A program made the translations under genes and the position numbers. Positions 29,453-37,034 of a DNA stretch of 37,034 bases are shown here, one piece after another. This DNA comes from Sulfurimonas sp. Lineage in GTDB: Bacteria; Campylobacterota; Campylobacteria; Campylobacterales; Sulfurimonadaceae. Position 1 is the first letter of the stretch. Every line of letters starts with the position of its first letter. The stretch covers positions 1 to 37,034 of the forward strand of contig NZ_JALUKE010000068.1 of assembly GCF_027056685.1 (NCBI RefSeq), written 5' to 3'. Below the pieces are notes generated by a model, which ran no database searches, was not told the origin of the DNA, and saw only the letters and a list, made by a program, of their open reading frames with translations.

Positions 29453-30739
29453 GTGAGCTGCAAGTCTTTCAAGTTTTGCTTTATAAGCATCTAAATCAAA
29501 CTCTTTTACGCGAGAAACACCATCTTCAACAGCAGCCTGTGCAACAGCAGAAGCAACATATACAAGAACGCGTCTATCAAATGGTGAAGGAATGATATAT
29601 TCAGTTCCAAACTCCATATTTTCACGACCATGTGCTTTTTTAACGCTATCAGGAACTGTCTCTTTTGCAAGTGAAGCCAATGCGCGTGACGCTGCCATTT
29701 TCATATTTTCTGTAATTTTTGTAGCACGAACATCTAAAGCACCACGGAAAATTTGAGGGAAACCAAGAACATTATTTACTTGATTTGCATAATCACTTCT
29801 ACCAGTACCGATGATAACATCTGAGCGAACCTCTTTTGCAAGTGGTGGTTTGATTTCAGGATTCGGATTTGCACAAGCAAAAATAATTGGGTTTTTATCA
29901 CTCATTGTTGCTACCCATTCAGGTTTGATTAAATCAGGGCCAGAGAGTCCAAGAACCATATCTGCACCTTTCATAGCATCTTCAAGAGTTCTATCTGGAG
30001 TATCAAAAGCAAACATCTGTTTTTGTTTGTTCAAATCATCTCTACCACTATGAATTACACCTTTAGAGTCAAGCATAGTAATGTTTTTTACACCAAGTGT
30101 TTTGTACATACTAGCACATGCAATTCCAGAAGCTCCAGCACCAATAACTACAACTTTTAAATCCTCAGCTTTTTTGCCTGTCATATCAAGAACATTTATA
30201 AGACCCGCTGTTGTAATAACTGCCGTTCCATGTTGATCATCATGAAATACTGGAACATTACAAATCTCTTTAAGTCTATCTTCAATCTCAAAACATCTAG
30301 GAGCTGAAATATCTTCAAGATTAATTCCACCAAAACTATCAGCCATAGCCGCTACAATTTTAATAATCTCTTCAGTATCTTTAGTATTAAGCTCAATATC
30401 AACTGCATCTACATTTGCAAATGATTTAAAAAGAACACCCTTTCCTTCCATAACAGGTTTTCCAGCTAAATGACCGATGTCACCAAGACCAAGAACAGCA
30501 GTCCCATCACTAACAACTGCAACAAGATTTCCCTTATTTGTATACTCATATGCTAAATCAGCATCTTTTTCTATTTCAAGACATGGATACGCAACACCTG
30601 GGCTATATGCCATAGATAGTTCATCTTCTGTATTACATGGTTTTGTAAGTAGCGTCCCCGTTTTCCCGTTTGTATCAAATTCACTTTGTGCTTTGTGATA
30701 CTCTAATGATGCCTTTTCAAATGCCAAATTATCTCCCAT
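29435..30739 (-). CDS. maeB: malic enzyme (malate dehydrogenase, oxaloacetate-decarboxylating)
   Basis: 'SMAYSPGVAYPCLEI', 'VSDGTAVLGLGDIGHLAGKPVMEGKG', 'VFHDDQHGTAVI', 'VVIGAGASGIACA'. Confidence 0.93.
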   Translation of the reverse strand: MGDNLAFEKASLEYHKAQSEFDTNGKTGTLLTKPCNTEDELSMAYSPGVAYPCLEIEKDADLAYEYTNKGNLVAVVSDGTAVLGLGDIGHLAGKPVMEGKGVLFKSFANVDAVDIELNTKDTEEIIKIVAAMADSFGGINLEDISAPRCFEIEDRLKEICNVPVFHDDQHGTAVITTAGLINVLDMTGKKAEDLKVVVIGAGASGIACASMYKTLGVKNITMLDSKGVIHSGRDDLNKQKQMFAFDTPDRTLEDAMKGADMVLGLSGPDLIKPEWVATMSDKNPIIFACANPNPEIKPPLAKEVRSDVIIGTGRSDYANQVNNVLGFPQIFRGALDVRATKITENMKMAASRALASLAKETVPDSVKKAHGRENMEFGTEYIIPSPFDRRVLVYVASAVAQAAVEDGVSRVKEFDLDAYKAKLERLAAHLDGKA

Positions 30740-30768
30740 ATTTATTCCTTATTTTGATTAATAGGTAC

Positions 30769-30774
30769 ATTATA
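30769..30774 (-). promoter_or_regulatory. putative -10 (TATAAT) for the malic enzyme gene
   Basis: TATAAT on the minus strand ~30 nt upstream of the ATG; no good -35. Confidence 0.4.
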
Positions 30775-30793
30775 TAATATTTTTTATAAATAG

Positions 30794-32053
30794 CTAAATT
30801 TTATGTAAGAAAATAACACAATTTCCTTTAGGGTTGTAATAAATACCCATTGAATTTTTTCGAGAGACAAAAACACCTCGTCCATTAAACTTTAATGAGT
30901 TTCTAAAAATCTCACTAAGTATCTGTGTATCAAAACCATCTCCCTCATCAGCTATTTTAGTAACAATATACTCTGATTCTAACTCTTTGAGTTTAAATAT
31001 TTGGACTGAAATCTTTTTTTGAGACTCTTTTTCAAGTTTTTGTAGAGATTCAAAGTAAATATCTTCTTCAAGATACCTATGTTTTGTACGAGAATCCAAG
31101 CCTAAATTACCATGTTCATAAGCATTCATAAAAAGCTCACTAAAAACAAGACCTGCCCTATAAGCTATCTTAGTATCTACTTGTAAATTTTTCCAAATTT
31201 CTTCATACCAAACATTTGCTGCTTCAACTGCATCAAGCGTAGTTGCAAAAAGCTTTTTTTCTAAAAGTGTCTCTTCTCTCAAATCCAAACTATTAATAAA
31301 TATAAGAGTTAGATCATCCTCTTGCTCTGTTATTTTTGCAAAAAACTTCTCTTTAAACTCCTCTCTTGAAAAAGAAAATTTAAAATCCTCTTCTATAAAC
31401 GCAGCGTAGGTTATACCATGAGTATTAGTCTGATTTTCAACAACACCATCGCTATAAAAAAGGTATTTATCTATATCTTTAACATCTCTTCTATCTATGT
31501 TATAGCTACTTTGCCATTTACTCATAGGTGTATTGTTTGATTTTATTTTAATAATGTTCTCATTTTTATCTTGGAATAAAAAAGGAGGCATCGCAAATTT
31601 TGCATACTCTAACTCTTTGAAATAGGTATCAAAACAAATATAGTCTATAGCCAAAGCCTCTTCATCAAGTAAAATTGGCTGAATGTATGCCATTGATTCT
31701 TGAATAAGCAAGTCAAGAGAAAAACTCTCATGTTCAAGCATTTTATCTACTAGATGATTTATAAAAGTTGTCATAATAACAGCGGTAAAAGAGGCAGATA
31801 TTCCTTTGCCCATGCCATCAACAATCAAATAAAAAGTTTTATGTTCATTAATGCGTCTAGCGCTATATGCATCACCACTTAACACATCAAGAGGCTTATA
31901 AATAAAATCTACTAAAGAAGTAGCCTTTACATCTATAAGTTGGTAGTAAAAATCATTTCGCAAAATATTAAGCTCTTTTTTAAAAGCCAATTCAGACTGA
32001 TATGAAGAGTATGCTTCACTCTTTTCTAGCTGTTTATACCTCTGGAGTGTCAT
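30794..32053 (-). CDS. PP2C/SpoIIE-type phosphatase fused to a C-terminal SpoIIAB/RsbW-like HATPase
   Basis: 'YLIVDGMGKGISASFTAVIMTTFI', 'LFYSDGVVENQT'; N-box 'GLVFSELFMNAYEHGN', G-box 'IADEGDGFD'. Confidence 0.88.
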   Translation of the reverse strand: MTLQRYKQLEKSEAYSSYQSELAFKKELNILRNDFYYQLIDVKATSLVDFIYKPLDVLSGDAYSARRINEHKTFYLIVDGMGKGISASFTAVIMTTFINHLVDKMLEHESFSLDLLIQESMAYIQPILLDEEALAIDYICFDTYFKELEYAKFAMPPFLFQDKNENIIKIKSNNTPMSKWQSSYNIDRRDVKDIDKYLFYSDGVVENQTNTHGITYAAFIEEDFKFSFSREEFKEKFFAKITEQEDDLTLIFINSLDLREETLLEKKLFATTLDAVEAANVWYEEIWKNLQVDTKIAYRAGLVFSELFMNAYEHGNLGLDSRTKHRYLEEDIYFESLQKLEKESQKKISVQIFKLKELESEYIVTKIADEGDGFDTQILSEIFRNSLKFNGRGVFVSRKNSMGIYYNPKGNCVIFLHKI

Positions 32054-34023
32054 TAAATTTTAAATTTACTCAAAGCATTTTGTAGCGTTTTAGCATCATT
32101 GGTCAGTGCATCTACCGCTGCTTCTACTGTAGTACGCAGTTTACTGTTTTTAGAAGCCACTTCTACTATTTCATCCATTGTTTCTATCAATGTTTTTGTT
32201 TTTGTTGCGATGAAGACACTCTGATGCATTACCTCAGTTGATTTGTCTTTTGTAGAGCGTAAATTCTCTTTTGTCTCATTAGAAGAGACAATAAGCTCTT
32301 GCGCTGATGCTGAAATAGTGTCCATACTCTGTGAAGTAGTATCAGTCTCTTCAGCTATTTCAACAACATTTTGAGTGATAAGATTTACATTCGCACTGAT
32401 TTCACTTAAACTTTTTTGTGTACGCTCTGCAAGCTTTCTTACCTCATCTGCAACAACAGCAAAACCTCTACCATGTTCACCTGCACGGGCTGCTTCTATG
32501 GCTGCGTTTAGCGCAAGTAGATTTGTCTGATCTGCAATATCAGAGATAATTGCAAGCACATCTTTAATATTTTTTGCCTGTTCTGTTAAAGATGCCACTT
32601 TTTCTACAAGATTTTGCTGCTGCTCGCTACCATCTTCAATGGAAGAGACAACTGAACCAAGTTTTACAATAAAACCATCAAGCACATTAAATGTAGTATC
32701 TAAATCTTCAGTAACAGTAATAGTAGAATCTTCTACAATATCTAATTTTTCACCTATCTCTGCAACTAAACCATTTACAGCGCTAATGCCATTCTCTTCT
32801 TGCTTGCTATTTGTTGCCAAAGTATCTACAACTTTTTCTAGTTTAGCACTCTCGCGTGTATTTGCATTTGCCACATCTTGTGCTTCATAAACAGTCTCTT
32901 TAAAGGCAATTATCATAACATGTAGAGCTTTTGAAATCTGTGCTATTTCATCATTTCCTTCAACAACAACACTACAAGAGAGATCAAGTTCACTAGAGAT
33001 ACAGTGAATTTTATCAAGAGAACTTCGTACACTTTTATTTATACCTCGAGAAATTATCATAATGATAATAAAAATCGCAATGGCAAACAGTATATACCCC
33101 ACAAGTGTTATAAGTGTATCCATTTCATATTGTGATTCTACTGCTGCTAAAAGTTTATCATTTTGTTTTGCAAGAGTATCATCAACTTTTTTCAAAAGAT
33201 TTATTTTTTTTGTGATTGTTTTAAACCATACAACACTATCCACACCAAAATCAGATTGTCGCGATTTTGCTATGCTTCGCATTCTATCCACTTGCGCTAC
33301 AACAGGAGAGTCCATTGTTTTTTTATACATACGAACTGCATCATCACTCGCGATACTTTTAAAAGCATCAATATAAGCATTTTGCTGCGCAAGAAGTGTA
33401 ATAAACTTGGCATACATACCACTACCAAACTTATCGGATGCAAAAGTAGCACTTAAAACAGCACGCTCTATCCCTGCTCTCTCTTTAGATTTTAAAAAGT
33501 TGGTATAAGCACTCAAAGCTTTAACAAGTTCAGGAGTGTTTGCAAGTTTTGCTGTAAGAGAGACCACATCTAAAATGTTTTTATTAACACCACTATAATA
33601 TTTTACTTCATTTTTTACAGAAATTTTAAAACTATTTACCTCTGCTCTGACACTACTTAGTTTGTCCATTCCAGATACTATTAATCTAATACTTTTTTGT
33701 AGCTTACTTGGGTACTCAGATAAATTTAAAGTAGTAATATAAGCCTTTAAATTACTATATCGTGCATCTGTCAGCTTTCTCTGTTTTGGCAAAATATCAC
33801 CAAATTTTTTCCCATGAGAGCCAAGATACCCAGCACTTGCTCCTCTCTCTTTTTGTGTTTCATGAATGACTAAAGAGAGTTTTTGAGACAATACATTAAG
33901 CTCTTTTGCCTGATTGATTACTACTTCTTTGTTATAAGCTGTAACAACTGTTGCAATAATAATCACAAGCGCAAAAGAGACAACAATGCCCGTTATAAGA
34001 TTTAATTTGCCTTTAATAGTCAT
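32053..34023 (-). CDS. methyl-accepting chemotaxis-type protein with NIT sensor domain and HAMP
   Basis: NIT-like '[20 protein letters not shown]'; TM; HAMP; signalling tip '[34 protein letters not shown]'. Confidence 0.92.
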   Translation of the reverse strand: MTIKGKLNLITGIVVSFALVIIIATVVTAYNKEVVINQAKELNVLSQKLSLVIHETQKERGASAGYLGSHGKKFGDILPKQRKLTDARYSNLKAYITTLNLSEYPSKLQKSIRLIVSGMDKLSSVRAEVNSFKISVKNEVKYYSGVNKNILDVVSLTAKLANTPELVKALSAYTNFLKSKERAGIERAVLSATFASDKFGSGMYAKFITLLAQQNAYIDAFKSIASDDAVRMYKKTMDSPVVAQVDRMRSIAKSRQSDFGVDSVVWFKTITKKINLLKKVDDTLAKQNDKLLAAVESQYEMDTLITLVGYILFAIAIFIIIMIISRGINKSVRSSLDKIHCISSELDLSCSVVVEGNDEIAQISKALHVMIIAFKETVYEAQDVANANTRESAKLEKVVDTLATNSKQEENGISAVNGLVAEIGEKLDIVEDSTITVTEDLDTTFNVLDGFIVKLGSVVSSIEDGSEQQQNLVEKVASLTEQAKNIKDVLAIISDIADQTNLLALNAAIEAARAGEHGRGFAVVADEVRKLAERTQKSLSEISANVNLITQNVVEIAEETDTTSQSMDTISASAQELIVSSNETKENLRSTKDKSTEVMHQSVFIATKTKTLIETMDEIVEVASKNSKLRTTVEAAVDALTNDAKTLQNALSKFKI

Positions 34024-34313
34024 TATCTCTCCCTACTTACACGAAATAGTTGCACAAGATTAATTTCATCAAAGAGCTCATAAAGATTTGTATCTCCTAC
34101 TCTGATTTGAATATCAATATTGTCCTTTTGCACCAATTTTGTTAAATATCCAATAACGGATGATGTAATAGAGATAGAATCTTTAATAATGATAGTTACA
34201 TTTTTTGAACTAGCTACTACTTTCTCAAGCGTATCTTTTATTGTCTGATAATCTCCAATAGTTTTAATATTACCAGTAATTGTTACGCTGTTTCCTGATG
34301 TTACAATGTCCAT
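34023..34313 (-). CDS. STAS-domain anti-sigma factor antagonist-like protein
   Basis: 96 aa STAS-like alternation; '[21 protein letters not shown]' aligns with the SpoIIAA phospho-Ser region; TAATG coupling to the MCP gene. Confidence 0.75.
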   Translation of the reverse strand: MDIVTSGNSVTITGNIKTIGDYQTIKDTLEKVVASSKNVTIIIKDSISITSSVIGYLTKLVQKDNIDIQIRVGDTNLYELFDEINLVQLFRVSRER

Positions 34314-34352
34314 TTTTCAACCTTTATTTTCGTTATACTAACATAGACGAAC

Positions 34353-35528
34353 TTAAGATTTTATTGCTTGTAGCCACTCCTTCATCTTCTTTTCATACCC
34401 GATCTCTTTAAGTTCCACGAACTGTAACGGCTCACTCAAATACTCTTGCTTGACATATCCTCCAAAATCATGTGGATAAAGATAGCCCTCATTTTGCTGT
34501 GAAATATTTTTTGGAATTTCAAGAATTTTTCCATCTCGTACACTTTGCAGTGCTTTGTTAATTGCCAAATATGCTGCGTTTGACTTTGGTGAAGCACAAA
34601 GATAGATGACAGCTTGAGCTAAGATTATTCTCGCTTCTGGGTAGCCTATTTTACTAACACTTGTTAGTGTAGAGGTTGTTAGTGTAAGGGCTTGTGGGTT
34701 TGCATTTCCTACATCTTCACTTGCTAAAATCACCAAACGCCTAGCAATAAACTCAGCACTCTCACCACCCTCAATTAATCGAGCAAGATAGTAAATAGCA
34801 GAATCAGCATCACTTCCACGAATAGACTTAATCATCGCAGAAGCCAAATCATAATGTACCCCTGCTTCAGAGCTTCCAGCCTGCAGAGCATTTGGACGAA
34901 GAGATTTTAAAAGTGCAAGTGTTATAGTGTTCGCTGCGTTTGAAGCAAACTCTAAAAGCTTTAACATAGCACGAGCATCGCCACCACTACTTAAAACAAG
35001 GTACTCTTTTGCATCATTTTCTATCGCTATGTCACCCTTTAATATTGCACGCAGAAGTAGATTATGTAAACTCTCATTTGAGATAGGTTTTAGTTCAAAA
35101 AGCATAGAGCGAGAACGGATGGCAGATGTTAGAGAAAAGAAAGGGTTTTCAGTTGAAGCACCTATAACTAACACGGAGTTGTTTTCCATAACAGGAAGCA
35201 GAACCTCTTGCTGATTTTTGGAGAGACGATGCACTTCATCTATAAATATAAGTGGTTTTTGTAGGGCATTTTTGTACTGTTCAAATATTTTTCGTAGCTG
35301 TTCTATTTTGAGAGAAGTTGCGTTTAGCTCATAAAAAGGGAGTTGCATACTCTTGGCAATAACTCTTGCCAATGATGTCTTTCCCACACCAGCAGGTCCA
35401 TAAAAAAAGCTATGCCCCAGTGCCTCTTTTTCACAGAGTAAACGCAGCGGCATCCCCTCTTGCACCAAATGCTCTTGACCTACAATATCATCAAAACCAG
35501 CAGGGCGTAAAAGATGTGTAAAGTCCAC
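34353..35528 (-). CDS. rarA: replication-associated recombination protein RarA/MgsA AAA+ ATPase
   Basis: 'LLRPAGFDDIVGQEHL', 'FFYGPAGVGKTSLARVIA', 'LIFIDEVHRLSKNQQE', 'VIGASTENPFFSL'. Confidence 0.93.
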   Translation of the reverse strand: MDFTHLLRPAGFDDIVGQEHLVQEGMPLRLLCEKEALGHSFFYGPAGVGKTSLARVIAKSMQLPFYELNATSLKIEQLRKIFEQYKNALQKPLIFIDEVHRLSKNQQEVLLPVMENNSVLVIGASTENPFFSLTSAIRSRSMLFELKPISNESLHNLLLRAILKGDIAIENDAKEYLVLSSGGDARAMLKLLEFASNAANTITLALLKSLRPNALQAGSSEAGVHYDLASAMIKSIRGSDADSAIYYLARLIEGGESAEFIARRLVILASEDVGNANPQALTLTTSTLTSVSKIGYPEARIILAQAVIYLCASPKSNAAYLAINKALQSVRDGKILEIPKNISQQNEGYLYPHDFGGYVKQEYLSEPLQFVELKEIGYEKKMKEWLQAIKS

Positions 35529-35531
35529 TTT

Positions 35532-36329
35532 TTAATCTTTGTCTTGGTATCTTTGTTCTTCTTTTATTCGCCTTTTTTCCGTTTTTAAAAATTTATATAA
35601 AGCAGAGTATTCACTGCGAGTGAGGTATCTTGTTTTTCCTGTTGGAAGGTTATTTAACTCTATTTCAGCAAAACTAAGACGCTTTAAGTCGGCAACTTCT
35701 GCTCCAAAATGGGCAAAAAAACGGCGAAGCTCACGGTTTTGTCCCTCTTTGAGTGCTACTTTTAGTATGGAGTAATCAGGTCGATTTTTTTGAACTTTAT
35801 ACCCAATAAAAGGCTTAATCTCCATAGATTTAATGCGAGAGTGAGAGTGTGCACCAGCACTAGCATCTTCAAGGTAAATACCATTAAGCATTGCATCTTC
35901 CATATCTGGTGTTACTTCACCTTTAATTTTTATTTTATAAATTCTCTCTAAATCAGACTCCATCAAAGCAGTAGCCACATGAGAAGCATCTGTTAAAAGA
36001 AGCAAACCCTCTGAAGCAAAGTCAAGACGACCAACAGAGATAAAGTGCTTAAACTCTTTAGAGAGTGAGTCATAAATTGTTCTTCTGCCTTTTGGATCAG
36101 ACTTTGTAACAAGTTCCCCTTTTGGTTTATTGTAAACAATTACTGTGTACTTTTCTTGAGGAGAGACCTGCTTACCACTAATGTAAACTATGTCTGTTCC
36201 CTCTTCAATCTGCGTTGCAGGATTCTCTTGTATTTCACCATTTACACGGACATAGCCATCTTGAATGGCACGGTCTGCTTCACGGCGTGAGTAGGTTGAG
36301 TAGTGTGCTATATATTTATTTAATCGCAT
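35532..36329 (-). CDS. rluB: pseudouridine synthase, RsuA/RluB family with S4 domain (start at MRLNKY; ORF track starts at 36353)
   Basis: S4 'MRLNKYIAHYSTYSRREADRAIQDGYVRVNG'; catalytic 'VGRLDFASEGLLLLT'. Confidence 0.85.
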   Translation of the reverse strand: MRLNKYIAHYSTYSRREADRAIQDGYVRVNGEIQENPATQIEEGTDIVYISGKQVSPQEKYTVIVYNKPKGELVTKSDPKGRRTIYDSLSKEFKHFISVGRLDFASEGLLLLTDASHVATALMESDLERIYKIKIKGEVTPDMEDAMLNGIYLEDASAGAHSHSRIKSMEIKPFIGYKVQKNRPDYSILKVALKEGQNRELRRFFAHFGAEVADLKRLSFAEIELNNLPTGKTRYLTRSEYSALYKFLKTEKRRIKEEQRYQDKD

Positions 36330-36333
36330 CATT

Positions 36334-37034
36334 TTATGAAATTCCTTTTTCAATCAGCGTATGAATATGGAGGACGCCTTGTATCTTTTTATTTTTGTCA
36401 GTTATGACTAAAAGTTGTATTTTTTTCTCTTCTATTAAAACAAGTGCATCTGAAGCCAGCATATCTGCATCATCTATACTCATAGGATTTTTTGTTGCAT
36501 ATTTAAGCACTTCATCTTCAAGTGAAAAATCTTTACTAAGTAGTGCACGGCGAACATCCCCATCACTTAAAAGTGCTGTTAATTTGTCATCTTTATCTCT
36601 AATAAGTACAGTACCAAGACGACCCTCACCTATTTGTAAAATGGCATCTTTCATCTTTGCATTTTGCGAAATAATAGGTAAGTGCTGTGTTTGCATTAAG
36701 TTTTTTACTTTAATAAAAAGCTGTTTACCAAGTGCACCACCTGGGTGAAAAGAGGCAAAGTCACTCTTTTGAAAATCGCGTGCACGCATAAGACAAACTG
36801 CCAATGCATCACCAAGAGCTAGAGTAAGTGTAGTAGAACTTGTAGGTGCAATATTAAGAGGACAAGCCTCTTTTTCTATCTCTACTTTTATAACTACATC
36901 GCTGTATCTGCCAAGGGTAGAGTTAGTATCTTTTGTCATCCCAATAAGTGGTGTACCAAAGCGTTTAATGTGTGGCAGGATTGAGCCTAACTCTTCACTT
37001 TCACCAGAATAACTAATGGCAATAACAACATCAT
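36334..37034 (-). CDS. kdsD: arabinose-5-phosphate isomerase (SIS + CBS), 5' end beyond window
   Basis: Frame continues past the ORF-track start into 'DDVVIAISYSGESEELGSILPHIKRFGTPLIGMTKD'; 'HPGGALGKQLFIKVKNLM' + two CBS motifs. Confidence 0.88.
   Translation of the reverse strand, partial: DVVIAISYSGESEELGSILPHIKRFGTPLIGMTKDTNSTLGRYSDVVIKVEIEKEACPLNIAPTSSTTLTLALGDALAVCLMRARDFQKSDFASFHPGGALGKQLFIKVKNLMQTQHLPIISQNAKMKDAILQIGEGRLGTVLIRDKDDKLTALLSDGDVRRALLSKDFSLEDEVLKYATKNPMSIDDADMLASDALVLIEEKKIQLLVITDKNKKIQGVLHIHTLIEKGIS

Larger units (their letters stand above)
608..35447. repeat. dispersed 9-mer YAAACGCAG, 22 copies found by eye
   Basis: AAACGCAG on + at 2974, 4562, 11790, 11871, 18947, 20933, 21979, 23076, 31397, 35440; its complement CTGCGTTT starts at 608, 18436, 19818, 20766, 25072, 27646, 27979, 28202, 28944, 32502, 34574, 34934. 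Confidence 0.8.

Noticed and set aside
34927-35214. Plus-strand ORF opposite rarA, and a similar one at 36395-36748 opposite kdsD
   Set aside because: Ser/Phe-rich antisense translations typical of shadow ORFs.
1-37034. tRNA/rRNA genes, CRISPR arrays, IS elements, prophage
   Set aside because: No cloverleaf-like segments, direct-repeat arrays, transposases or phage structural genes recognised by eye; a tRNAscan/Infernal run would be decisive.

Overview
AT-rich window that looks epsilonproteobacterial (Campylobacterota, Sulfurimonas-like by protein character; inference, no search run). (1) 1-10.5 kb, minus strand: an S10/spc ribosomal protein operon rpsJ...rplO-secY-map-infA, without rpmD, with a good sigma70-type promoter upstream of rpsJ. 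(2) 10.6-12.3 kb: a DUF4143-like P-loop ATPase and rnhB. (3) 12.35-25.2 kb: a complete, rearranged Pel exopolysaccharide cluster, pelC-D-E-F-G-A, then a PelB-like function split over two ORFs. It ends convergently against a galE/pelX-like epimerase that carries Cys at the substrate-gating position. (4) 26.3-28.7 kb: a DUF3846-like protein and moeA-moaE-moaD. (5) mqnA and a malic enzyme. (6) 30.8-34.3 kb: a translationally coupled STAS / NIT-HAMP-MCP / SpoIIE-HATPase operon, a partner-switching module with its own receptor. (7) rarA, an rluB-type pseudouridine synthase and partial kdsD. The strongest unexplained signal is a dispersed 9-mer, YAAACGCAG. I found 22 exact AAACGCAG copies by eye on both strands, always preceded by a pyrimidine, mostly followed by C, and used in several reading frames. 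About one copy would be expected by composition. It is a candidate genome-wide DNA motif of DNA-uptake or Chi type. No tRNA, rRNA, CRISPR array or IS element was recognised.
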